In this document: piece by piece, positions 50,424-61,060 of the stretch | Layout: each line of letters starts with the position of its first letter | Numbering within the stretch: the stretch's first letter is position 1 | Assembly (NCBI RefSeq): GCF_000346465.2 | Contig: NC_034014.1 | Coordinates: forward strand, 6,578,507-6,642,506 | Direction: 5' to 3' | DNA from: Prunus persica | Taxonomy: Eukaryota > Streptophyta > Magnoliopsida > Rosales > Rosaceae | DNA length: 64,000 bases | The notes under the pieces: generated by a model | Told to the model about the DNA's origin: nothing | What the model saw: only the letters and a program-made list of their open reading frames with translations | The model's database searches: none | Program-made: the position numbers and the translations under genes

Positions 50424-51861
50424 ATGGGTTTAGCCAAGTTGATTAGAGTATATGTGTTTCCCACTCTGCACCCGAATTTGAATTTAATTCTAGTCTTAGA
50501 TGGAATTGCTAATACCGGGCCCACCAAAAACACCTCCTTAGGAGGGGACTACTAATCCCATGTAGAAAGGGAGGATTAGCTAGTCCTATATTTACCAATG
50601 TATGAGATGCATATATTATATTGTAATACTAGTAACATATATTACTATTATTATTATTATTACATACACATATACTATAATGTACATATATACATGTATA
50701 TACACATATACAAGTATATATATATACACATATATACATATATAATATAGTATAAATACATATAGATATATACACATATATTATTATTATAATATACTCA
50801 TATACACATACATATTAATATTATAATAATAGCATACATGTATACATGTATATATGTAATATATATTATATTATATATTAATGTACATATATACACGTAT
50901 ATACATGTATATATATAAACACATATATACATATATAATATATAAATACATATATATTACGTATATACACGTATATATGTAATATATATTATTATAATAC
51001 ATGTATATAAGTATATATACATATATGTGTATATATTATACCCATGTATGTATTATAATATACATATACACACGTATATAGACATATATATTATATATTT
51101 ATACTATATGTATATATATATTATAATATACATATATACACGTATATACATGTATATTATTATTATAACATACCCATATATATTATCTATTATAATATAC
51201 ATATGTATATGTATATGTATTATACCCATGTATATATTATAATATATAGATACACCTATATACATATATATTATAATATAATATATAATATATATACATA
51301 TATTATACATATATTATATATACATATGTATTTTATAATATATATAATATATGTATATATACATACATATATAATATACATATATACACGTATATATGTA
51401 TATTATTATTATTATTATTATTATTATAACATACCCATATATATTATATATTATAATATACATACATATATATAAATATATGTATATGTATTATACCCAT
51501 GTATATTATAATATGCATATATACACCTATATACACTTATATATATGTATGTACGTTTATATTATTTAAAATATATAATATTATTATAATATACTTATAT
51601 ACATGTATATACATATATATTATAAAATACATATATACATATATATAGATATTTTTGAAAAAATAAAAAAATTATAGTCCTAGTCCAAGCATACACCAAA
51701 CGCAGGATAAGTGTTATCCAACTTAGACCAAGCCAAGCCAAGCCAAGCCAGTCCCTAAGCATAGTCCATGCCAAGACAGTCCTGTGTACCAAACGAGCCC
51801 TTATGGGTTTAGCCAAGTTGATTAGAGTATATGTGTTTCCCACTCTGCATCCGAATTTGAA
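50424..51861. repeat. direct ~60-bp repeats flanking a (TA)-rich kilobase
   Basis: TATGGGTTTAGCCAAGTTGA...ACTCTGCANCCGAATTTGAAT occurs at 50424-50485 and 51801-51861 with one or two differences. Between them lies mostly TA/CATA-rich DNA (50600-51650), bounded on the right by ACCAAACGAGCCC, a typical MITE end. Frames inside the AT tract (Tyr/Ile only) are not genes. Confidence 0.8.
50600..51650. repeat. ~1-kb (TA)n / TATACAT low-complexity tract
   Basis: Almost pure alternating purine-pyrimidine AT with scattered CATATA/CGTATA variants and ATT runs (50641-50661, 51401-51427). Expected to form unstable or cruciform DNA and to be hard to assemble; true length uncertain. Confidence 0.9.
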
Positions 51862-52090
51862 TCTCACTATCCGTAATTTAAATTAAATTAAAATATAATA
51901 TTATTTGTATAAAAAAATAAAGTTAACACATGCTAGTCACAAAAGGTTATTTGTCACTCATTCCTGGTTTAAATGGGCCATTATTCAAGTTAAATATTTA
52001 TGGAGTAAATATGAAACCAAGGTCTGACGTGGATAAATGTTTATGGAGTAAATATTAAACCAAGATGGCCTCCAATTTAAATGGGCCATT

Positions 52091-52173
52091 ATCGCTTAAT
52101 AACTGTTATCTTGGTTTGTAGGAACAACTTTATGATTTTCAAACCTGTACCATATTGGTTTTGCAAGCTTTCA
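52091..52173 (+). repeat. partial 5' LTR of the Copia element
   Basis: ATCGCTTAATA, GGTTTGTAGGAAC and TTGGTTTTGCAAGCTTTCA match 55293-55411 with one ~35-bp deletion. The first ~120 bp of the LTR are absent. Confidence 0.75.
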
Positions 52174-53008
52174 TGCCATTTCGAAGTCTTATATGGTATC
52201 CAGAGCCTCTAGTCAAATGATGCATTTATTTCAGGAAATAATTTCATGGCATTTCTGTTCAAACTCACGCCAGTTTATGCCAAATTAATCATTCATTTTC
52301 TGGCATGGTTTTATCATCCATCCCTTTCTTAATTAGATTCTTCTAAGATAATTAAGTTTATTGGAAGTTGTATGTTAAGTGGTGGGCAGCCAATGAAACT
52401 TAAAGTATCAAAAGAGATTTTGTTATCTTACCCAGTCGACCACTTGTTCAGCATGGTGGAGACACACTGATTGCTTCTTTTCGGTTGCACCCTAATGATG
52501 CAATGAAGCAAAGATACAGAAATCATTCCTCCAATTTAAATTTAAATGTTCACAGCAGATTGAGTTCCTTGACTATTCATAAGTAAATCCAGATTATCAC
52601 CATAAACTCTCAGTTTTTTTGTTTCCCCAAATTGAATTGCTTAATCATTCTGTTTAATGATTCTGCTTTCTGAAAACCCCTTTCGTCTATGCTTGCATGC
52701 GACTAGGCTGAAGATTTTGGGATTTTGACTTTCATGTTATGCTAATGAAATGTGTCTTGCTCTGGACAAAGTGTGGAAATTAAAGGTTCACTCATAAACT
52801 CTAGGAAATTGTCCATGGCAATGAGTACGCGTGCACCATTCTGAGGAAAACTTCATGTCACACATCACACATTTGTACATTTCATCAAGTAACACAAACA
52901 AGGGTTCGCTTAGGAGAAGAATCTAAATACAGTTGAAATGATTATATGTAGGGTTCTTTGACAGACAATTGCAAAAAATAACTGCAAATTGCATTTCTGG
53001 TTGACAAA

Positions 53009-54004
53009 TTACCAGTAGTCCATGCAAGAGCATAACCCCTGCTCGAAGTGGTGGAAGCGCTTGCGGTCGCGGACGATAATCATGCGTTCATAAATTTTTG
53101 AAATCAACTTTAGAGAAGAGTGACAATCTTCACATATGCGCAGGTTCTTAACAATTCGAAGAGGGGTTTGAGGGGCTGTACTGATTAAGCCAAAGGCAGT
53201 TGCAATCTTCTCACTGTGATAATGCAAAACACTTTGTTTTTCTTCTTCATCCATGTTGAGCAACACTTGAGTGGTGTCAGGCCTATGGCCTTCTAAGCTC
53301 AACTGGTTGGAGATTTCCTCTAACATTGAATGGATTTCTCTGGCTCGGGGATGCGATTCGTCTTCCACCACAAACTCATGAATCACTCCATCAAGCTCAA
53401 TCGAACTGCCTCCCGGGTCTTTCCTAATGTCCATATCCTTCATCTGCAATCTAACCTTTGCAACCGCCTCCCAATTTCCCAAAGAGGCATACATGTTTGA
53501 GAGAGCAACGTATGATCCACTGTCATGAGGAGCCAAGTCCATCAAAACCTCTGCCACTCGTTTGCCCATGTCGATGTTCCCTTGCTTCTTGCAAGCTCCG
53601 AGCAATGCCTTCCATGTAACATCATCCGGCTGAATTGGCATGTTTAGTATAAGCTCTTCAGCTTCTTCTAACAGTCCAGCACGACCTAACAGATCAACCA
53701 TACACCCATAATGCTCAATTCTAGGTTCTAAGCTAATTACATTAACCATGCGGTTGAAGAATGATCTGCCCTGCTCCACCAAACCTGCATGGCTACAAGC
53801 ACTCAAGATACCAATATATGTTACATCACTAGGCACCACACCAGCCGGTTCCATCTTTTTAAAATAATCTAGAGCATCTTCCACTCGACCATGCATAGCA
53901 AGTCCACTAATTATGGCATTCCAAGTAATCACATTCCTTTTAGGCAGTTTCTCAAAAACTAGAAGTGCCTTCTCAATGCTCCCACACTTAGAATACATAT
54001 CAAC
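53009..54004 (-). pseudogene. C-terminal fragment of a DYW-class PPR protein inside the Copia element
   Basis: An open frame of ~331 codons begins abruptly at VDMYSKCG and runs through PPR motifs (NVITWNAIISGLAMHGR, YIGILSACSHAGLVEQ), E/E+ motifs (DPGGSSIELDG) and a complete DYW deaminase domain: HSEKIATAFGLI (HxE), CEDCHS (CxxCH) and the C-terminal CSCMDYW. Intact family members have 300 or more residues upstream. The break at 54004 falls exactly where the Copia gag sequence begins on the other strand. No internal stop or frameshift, so capture was recent or the domain is still selected. Without its RNA-binding repeats and organellar presequence it is unlikely to edit RNA. Confidence 0.85.
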
Positions 54005-54379
54005 AACTCAAGTGCTGCTCCTGCTTACACCAATGATGCAAACCCATCATCACCTCCAACCAACAATTATGCCACACCCACCCATGCTGCTCTATCAGCA
54101 ATTTCCACTATTGTTACCATCAAGCTCAACATAACCAATTATCCACTTTGGTTGGCTCAAATATGTCTCATTCTTCGCAGTCATGACCTTTTTGGCTATG
54201 TTGATGGCTCGGTGCCATATCCACCCAATCATCTCCCAGCAACAAATACTTCTCTACTGAATCCTGTTTATCTTAATTGGATGCAACAAGATCAGACCAT
54301 TCTCAGTTGGATCAACAACTCATTGAGTCCGGCAATATTGGCTATTGTCGATATTTCCCCCACTTCTCGCCAAACTTAG
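54005..54379 (+). pseudogene. Copia gag N-terminal fragment
   Basis: Open frame with SSAAPAYTND, KLNITNYPLW, DLFGYVDGS and WINNSLSP, the gag signature of plant Copia elements. The start codon is missing and the domain ends after ~125 residues at a stop. Confidence 0.85.
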
Positions 54380-54544
54380 CAATCGTTGGAGAGTCGTTAT
54401 GTGTCCACCTCCCATAATCGGATTTTACACTTGTGAAATGAGTTGTTGCGTATTATTAAGGGAGATATGTCAATTTCTGACATTTTGGACAAAATGAATT
54501 CGATTTCTGATAATTTGCCTTACAATACCTCACTATTACTCAGC

Positions 54545-55160
54545 TGGACTTGTCTTATGTTGTGAACCAAGTCTGCCAATTCATGCACTCACCTACTACA
54601 ACAGTGCACTCGCATGCAGTGAAACGCATTATGTGGTATATGAAGGTCTCGTATGATCATGGGCTTCGGTATCGAACTGGCAAGCTTGAATTAAATGCTT
54701 ATTCTGATGCTGACTATGTAGGGGATCCTAATACAAGACATTCTACAAGTGGTTTTGTGTCTATTTTGGTTCTAATTTAATTTCCTCAAGCTCAAAGAAG
54801 CAGAAGATTGTTTCACGTTCTAGTACAGATGTCGAGTACATGCAGTTAGCTTATACTGCTCCTGAGTTATCTTGGTTGCGCTTCTTGTTACAAGATCTAT
54901 GTATTTTCTTAACTACGTCTCCCATATGGTGTGATAATACTTCTTATATTGCTCTTTGCTTCCAATCCCTTTTTATATTCACGAACTAAGCATTTAGAAG
55001 TCAACTACCACTATGTTTGGGAGAAAGTGGTTAGTGGTGAGTTGAATGTTAATTATAATTGCTCCCAAGATCAGGTCACTGATTTGTTCACTAAAGGTCT
55101 CAATTCTTCTCAGTTTAAGACACTTGTTTTCAAGCTTTCTGTTCTCCAAGGACCACTCAG
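54545..55160 (+). pseudogene. Copia RNase H/C-terminal polyprotein fragment, frameshifted
   Basis: LDLSYVVNQVCQFMHSPT, then NAYSDADYVGDPNTRHSTSG (RNase H), followed by a frame break near 54775, the SSTDVEYMQLAYTAPE region and TKHLEVNYHYV, then DLFTKGLNSSQF. At least two breaks; not functional. Confidence 0.85.
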
Positions 55161-55172
55161 CTTGAGGGGGGC

Positions 55173-55411
55173 TGTTAGACCTTTGACATGGATAAGTCTA
55201 TTGAGTTTTTGAATTTGAATTCATCTTGTTTGAATGACAGTTCTTTATCCTCTGGTTCTTTTGAAAGAGGAGCTTTGTGTTGCATATGACTCTATCGCTT
55301 AATAGCATATATCCTGGTTTGTAGGAACAGTTTATGATTTTCAAACTTGTACTTATCTATACAATCATTATAAATACATAGCTGCAACCACATTGGTTTT
55401 GCAAGCTTTCA
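55173..55411 (+). repeat. 3' LTR of the Copia element (239 bp)
   Basis: Begins TGTTAGACC straight after the purine tract and ends GCAAGCTTTCA, matching the end of the 5' LTR. Confidence 0.75.
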
Positions 55412-56430
55412 CTCACACAGATGGAGTTAAAGAGAATTATCTCCAATTCATAAATTTCAAATAATTGCATAATAAATTTCAAATAATTGCATAACGAATT
55501 AAAATAAATTTGAACATTTCCCATATTAAAAAAACTCTAAAATGGCATTGTGGGGAAAATGTAGTATGGTCTAGAAATGAAGGGTTTAAAATTAGGAATG
55601 AGGTTTTAATTTGGATATATGTGGGTGTAACTGTTGTGTAACGTGTCGGTTTCACACTATCGTTTTATTCATTTGTACTTATTCCTTTTATAATCTTGTG
55701 TTTTATTGAGTAATTAGAATGAGAATCAAATAATTACTCCATAAAATAATAAGAATCAAATAACAAAAATAAGAGAATGAAAACAAATAGGCAGGATAAG
55801 AGTATGAAAATCACTATACTTGTGCAAAAGAGTAATGAGAGTGAGATATCACTGCAATACAAAAAATGCAAAGAGTGTTGTTGCTTTTTTCCTCGATAAT
55901 ATTTTATTGATAAGAAGAACAAAAACAAAAATAAAATCATTATGATGCCAAATTGTCATTGACTTAGTCTATTAGACTACAAATATATATAGTTTTGTTT
56001 ATAATACAAATGATATCAAGAGAAAAAGAAGTAATATTTTAAACGCCTGAGCTACAAGCTCTCTACGTAACCTTTAACAGATTTCTATAATTGTTGAAAG
56101 TGATATTTTTGGGCAGAAAATAAAGAAAAGTAAAACGAGTGTGATAAATTACAATATTTGATGGATGTTATTCTCTATAGCATTTAATAAATTTGCGAGT
56201 GTCATTTTTGGGCGGATTGTATATTTGATTCCCGTTAAGAATTAGTTAAAAAATTATAATATTCAATGAATGTGGTTAGCAGTAAAAAGAGCGAAATGGA
56301 ATTACCCGAAATGTATAATATGCCAGCGCAGCGCATTATGACACGTCACACGTGCATGGATGACGACATCAGCAGCCTAACTCGCAAGTAAACACTACAG
56401 CCGTTAGATCAAATCCCCCAAGATCTAAGG
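55412..56430. other. intergenic spacer upstream of EF1A copy 2
   Basis: AT-rich, with a short duplicated AAATTTCAAATAATTGCATAA (55455-55495). No gene found. The right end is promoter sequence (ACACGTCACACGTGCATGG near 56341). Confidence 0.55.
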
Positions 56431-56594
56431 GCGGCGAATGAAACCCTAACCACAGTGACGCAGATTGGCTTCTATTTAAAAATTCACAAGCTCCTCTCAC
56501 TTTTCTCATCCTCTGCTTTGTCTCGCTCATCACACCAAAGTCGGCGAGAGAGGCCTCTGAATCTTTTTCCAGTTCTTCTCCTCCGTTTCTTCAG
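56431..56594 (+). promoter_or_regulatory. EF1A copy 2 core promoter and first exon
   Basis: Telo-box AAACCCTAA (56441-56449), TATA-like TATTTAAAAA (56473-56482), then a TC-rich non-coding first exon ending at 56594 (TTCTTCAG|GTTCAAATC). The leader intron runs 56595-57555. Confidence 0.75.
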
Positions 56595-57059
56595 GTTCAA
56601 ATCTTTGTCTCTTTGTTACAGCGTTTATTATTTATTTAATAAATTCAGTTGCGATTCTATTTCTCCGATTTAGCTCTAATTCTTTTTAGATGTTCATGTC
56701 TCGAAAGCTTTTGAAAAATTCTCCTTTTGTTGTTTGTTGAACTGATGAATTTGTGAACTGGGTTTTGTTGGTGTTTGTGATTAGATCAGGATTTTCGTAT
56801 AAACTGCATGTGGGTTTTAGGTGTTTCGTTTTTCTGATCATGTTTGGGATTTTTTTTTTTCCATCTGATTTTGTTTTTGGATTAGGGGTCTTTTCAATCC
56901 GTTCTCATGCCTCTTTAATTAGGATTCGGAAAAATGAAAATATTTTGTTTTGATATTTGTTTATATTTTGATGAAGTACAATCATATATCTGAATGATGG
57001 TTTGGTATTCTTATATACTCTGTCCCTATATTTTTGAAAAATATTAATCCCTTTTGTTA

Positions 57060-57206
57060 TTATGCTTCATTATCTGGTTTGTGGATTTGATCAGTTCCAT
57101 GTGACTCGTTCCCTTGAAGCCATAGTAATAGGTGTTGCTTTTTGAAAATATCCCTTAAATTTTTTAAATTATGTTGATTTGGGGAATTTCAGGAGCAACT
57201 ATATTT
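57060..57206 (+). ncRNA. H/ACA-type snoRNA candidate in EF1A copy 2 leader intron
   Basis: Hairpin 1: GCTTCA (57064-57069) pairs TGAAGC (57115-57120) with upper stem TGTGGA/TCCATG. Hinge ATAGTA (57122-57127) fits ANANNA. Hairpin 2: GTTGC/GCAAC (to 57199) with inner TGAAA/TTTCA and CCC/GGG pairs, then ATA (57201-57203) three nt from the end. The pocket strand TCGTTCCCTT is identical in all three copies; it is complementary to AAGGGAACG, which I recall from 25S rRNA. Confidence 0.68.
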
Positions 57207-57286
57207 TCCCATTACGTATTTTGTTGTGATTACAAAAATGAGAGATTTCTTTTTGAGATTATAGTTGTGAGTTGTTATTTGTTGGA

Positions 57287-57365
57287 AACAGTGATGATCC
57301 TACAGACCTGTAATGATTTGCAGACATGATTGCAAATCTTTATGAACATCTAAGGGACTGAGTTC
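57287..57365 (+). ncRNA. C/D-box snoRNA in EF1A copy 2 leader intron
   Basis: Box C GTGATGATC (57291-57299), antisense segment ACAGACCTGT, internal stem GATTTGC/GCAAATC, guide GAACATCTAAGGG and box D CTGA (57358-57361). The guide is complementary to 18S CCCTTAGATGTTC. Single copy here, two copies in EF1A copy 1. Confidence 0.87.
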
Positions 57366-57576
57366 TGTAATAGTAATGCATCACCCTGTTTTTTTCATTA
57401 GTCTTTAAAGTTAGTTGTTTTTTTCGTTCTTATGTTATGCTCATGGCTCTGCAGTGTGTTTATTGTTTGTTGACGAATATCCATGTTGTGATGATCTTGT
57501 AGTCTATTCAAGCTAATTTGCTGATTGAGTTTTGGTAATCGGTTTGTGATTTCAGTTATCTTTCTGAAATCCTGTA

Positions 57577-59025
57577 ATGGGTAAAGAGAAGTTCCACATC
57601 AACATTGTGGTCATTGGCCATGTCGACTCTGGTAAGTCGACTACCACTGGTCACTTGATCTACAAGCTTGGTGGTATCGACAAGCGTGTTATCGAGAGGT
57701 TTGAGAAGGAAGCTGCTGAGATGAACAAGAGGTCATTCAAGTATGCCTGGGTGCTGGACAAGCTCAAGGCTGAGCGTGAACGTGGTATTACAATTGATAT
57801 TGCCTTGTGGAAGTTTGAGACCACCAAGTACTACTGCACTGTTATTGATGCTCCTGGACATCGTGACTTTATCAAGAACATGATTACTGGCACCTCCCAG
57901 GCTGACTGTGCCATCCTCATTATTGACTCCACCACTGGTGGTTTTGAAGCCGGCATTTCCAAGGATGGTCAGACCCGAGAGCATGCTTTACTTGCTTTTA
58001 CTCTTGGTGTTAGGCAGATGATTTGCTGCTGTAACAAGGTGAGCCTAATGTTTTATATTTCAATTGGTATTGGATATCAGCCATTGTTGTAGTTATTCAG
58101 AGGCAGTTCTAACTTGTCACATGACATCAACTATTGTTTACAGATGGATGCCACCACTCCCAAGTACTCAAAGGCAAGGTACGATGAAATTGTGAAGGAA
58201 GTCTCATCCTATCTCAAGAAGGTCGGGTACAACCCAGAAAAGATCCCCTTTGTGCCCATTTCTGGGTTCGAGGGTGACAACATGATTGAGAGGTCCACCA
58301 ACCTTGACTGGTACAAGGGACCCACCCTTCTTGAGGCCCTTGACTTGATCAGTGAGCCCAAGAGACCATCAGACAAGCCCCTTCGACTTCCACTTCAGGA
58401 TGTGTACAAGATTGGTGGTATTGGTACCGTCCCTGTTGGACGAGTTGAGACTGGTACCCTGAAGCCTGGTATGCTTGTGACTTTTGCCCCCACTGGGCTG
58501 ACTACTGAAGTTAAGTCTGTGGAGATGCACCATGAATCTCTCCAAGAGGCCCTTCCAGGTGACAATGTTGGATTCAACGTGAAGAATGTTGCTGTTAAGG
58601 ATCTCAAGCGTGGTTATGTTGCTTCCAACTCCAAGGATGATCCTGCAAAGGAAGCAGCAAACTTTACCGCTCAGGTCATCATCATGAACCACCCTGGCCA
58701 GATTGGACAAGGATATGCTCCTGTTCTTGACTGTCACACCTCCCACATTGCTGTTAAATTTGCTGAGATGTTGACAAAGATTGACAGGCGATCTGGTAAG
58801 GAACTGGAAAAGGAGCCCAAGTTCTTGAAGAATGGTGATGCTGGATTTGTGAAGATGATTCCCACCAAGCCCATGGTTGTTGAGACCTTCTCTGAGTACC
58901 CCCCACTTGGACGATTTGCTGTGAGGGACATGCGACAGACTGTTGCTGTTGGTGTCATCAAGAGTGTTGAGAAGAAGGATCCAACTGGTGCTAAGATCAC
59001 TAAGGCCGCTGCTAAGAAGAAGTGA
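57577..59025 (+). CDS. EF1A: elongation factor 1-alpha (eEF1A), copy 2
   Basis: Coding exons 57577-58038 and 58144-59025, 447 aa, complete. Same G-motifs and same intron position (CCNK|MDAT) as copy 1, but opposite orientation, 27 kb away, with different 3' UTR and a coding sequence diverged at many third positions. Start ATGGGTAAAGAG follows a leader-intron acceptor at 57555. Confidence 0.98.
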
Positions 59026-60046
59026 ACCGGACTGGCTCATCAGATTTCCGCAGGGGAAATCTTATATAAATATAATAATAGTAGTAAAAACTTACCTATT
59101 GTCACTATTACTATGGTTTGTTGGTCATACTGTTTTATATGTTATAGTTTTTGGTCATCATTGTTAGGCATTCAGTCCCAGAATTGGGTGCTTGACAGGC
59201 GGTGGCGACGTTACAGCATACGGAGTCCTTGTACTTCGGTTCGGTGTTGAGTCTAGGTGCTTTGGATTTTACCCAAGGCGGCTAAATACTTTTGTTGTTG
59301 GTTCTGCTACTCTGGATTTTAATTAAAAAAACTATGTTTTATTTTCGTAATGATTCTATAGCCCTTTGGTATTTCACATTTCCTCTCATGTGCTTTGTCC
59401 TGTTGTGGTATATGAATTTTGATGTAACATGTTTGTTGATGCCAAATCTTATATCCTGCCCATATCCTGCGATATCTTTCTACAGCGTATGGTGGATATG
59501 GGTTATTTGTCTTTTCGGCCTTCGGAGGCATTCTTGTTCTTTGTTTATTCACACTGGTTTAGTTTTATCGTGGAATTGGACTTGTGCTGTGTTGCCTAAC
59601 AAAAAGGATTAGACTTGTGGAGTCGGGTTAGTAAAAGCATGGTAAATTTGGATTCCGATTAATTCCAATATTCATGTGTTAGTAAACAGATGAAAACCGA
59701 AGTAATGTGTTAGTAAATGGAAGAAAATCGGAATACATTAAAAAAGTTAATCTTAAGCAACCATATGTGTTTTTGAATAAGACTTAAATGAAGAGCATAA
59801 ATACTCATTTTTACTTGTTGTAATCTGATCCAGAACCGACATTTAAATAAAGGGTAGCAAAGTGTGGGGGACAATGCTGATAATTGAAACTTTGAAAGTA
59901 GATAACCTAATCTACATAGCTTATAGGGATCCACCCAAACCCTATTCCTCGCATCGCATTTTGGCAGCAATTTTGTCCCCACATCTCCTCGATTAATCAC
60001 GTATGCATATGCATTCATCTCTTATATTCATTTTTGTAATTGTGAG
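59026..60046. other. EF1A copy 2 3' UTR and spacer
   Basis: The transcript end is probably within 59.3-59.6 kb. The rest is AT-rich spacer with no gene signature. Confidence 0.6.
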
Positions 60047-60791
60047 TAGGGGTGGGCATCTTAAACCGAAATATCGAAATCGTACCATAATCGTATCGTA
60101 CTATACCGATTTTATATTGTTTCATTTGGTATGGGGAGATATTCGGTACCGTACCGTACCAATAGAATATAATATGGTAGTGGTATCAAGATTTTGGTAC
60201 CGGTCAATACCGTACCGTACCGAATAGTATTGAAATATAATTTTTGATTCATTTGATAATTAAAAGCTGTTTCATGTATATGGTTTCTTTCATTGACTGT
60301 ATTAGCATAAATTTCCATGTATGCATCATAAAAATTGACTGAGCTATGTTATTGGGTATGGAGCTGCATAGGACTCGAAAATTCTCCTTCACCATTTGGA
60401 TTTTAACTATTTTGGTTTGTAAGTCATAAGGCATGAGTTTTAACCATTTGAATTTGATGAATATGTTGATGGATAAATATTGATTTAGTTGATTTGGATA
60501 TTGAATATGTTGATTGATATTGAATATGTTGATGGATATTGAATATGTTGAATTTTTGAATTTGTAACTTAGGCATCACTTATTTTGGTGAATGAATATA
60601 TTGAATATTAAATTGGTTCATTTTTTAGTTGTATCATTTTGGTACCGAAATGGTACCGATACCGTACTGATACCGATTTGGCACGGTACGATATCAATTT
60701 GACAAACCATAATCCCATACCGTACCATACCAATTTAAATTTCCGATATCGATAGCGGTACAGGCTCAATACCGTACCGTGTCTACCCCTA
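60047..60791. mobile_element. hAT-like MITE (745 bp)
   Basis: Ends TAGGGGTGGGCA and TGTCTACCCCTA are inverted repeats, with 8-bp target duplications ATTGTGAG (60039-60046) and ATCGTGAG (60792-60799) differing at one base. The interior is made of palindromic GGTACCGTACCG-type modules near both ends and a GAATATGTTGATGGATATT minisatellite (60470-60560). No transposase frame. Confidence 0.85.
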
Positions 60792-60871
60792 ATCGTGAGG
60801 CAACAAAGCCTATGTTAATCAGAAATTTTTGAATGTGCATGACTCTCATATTCTAGTATTATAATATATTC

Positions 60872-61060
60872 ATATTATAACACGTATTTTGTATGTTGAC
60901 ACAGTATTCTAAAACATAAACCCGTCACACGTATATTGATTATAACAAATAATCGTATGATGATCACTCGGTCATAACACGTATTTTGTATGTTGACACA
61001 GTATTCTAAAGTATAAACTCGTTACACATGTATTGATTATAAAAATGATAGTATGACCCA
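60872..61060. repeat. ~97-bp tandem duplication
   Basis: TAACACGTATTTTGTATGTT with following GACACAGTATTCTAAA occurs at 60878 and 60975, and the next ~40 bp (TATTGATTATAA) also repeat. Directly downstream of the MITE. Confidence 0.8.

Larger units (their letters stand above)
52091..55411 (+). mobile_element. degenerate Copia retrotransposon carrying a host gene segment
   Basis: Order on the plus strand: truncated 5' LTR (52091-52173), primer site TGGTATCCAGAGC (52194-52206, the initiator Met-tRNA type with one extra C), a 1.8-kb non-retroviral segment including an antisense PPR gene, gag N-terminal domain (54005-54379), a jump to the C-terminal RNase H region (54545-55160), purine tract CTTGAGGGGGGC (55161-55172) and a 3' LTR (55173-55411). 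Integrase and most of reverse transcriptase are missing. Non-autonomous and old, judging by frameshifts. Confidence 0.8.

Noticed and set aside
51027..51475. Long open frames rich in Tyr and Ile on both strands
   Set aside because: They are by-products of the TATA/CATA low-complexity tract; no protein family and no splice context.
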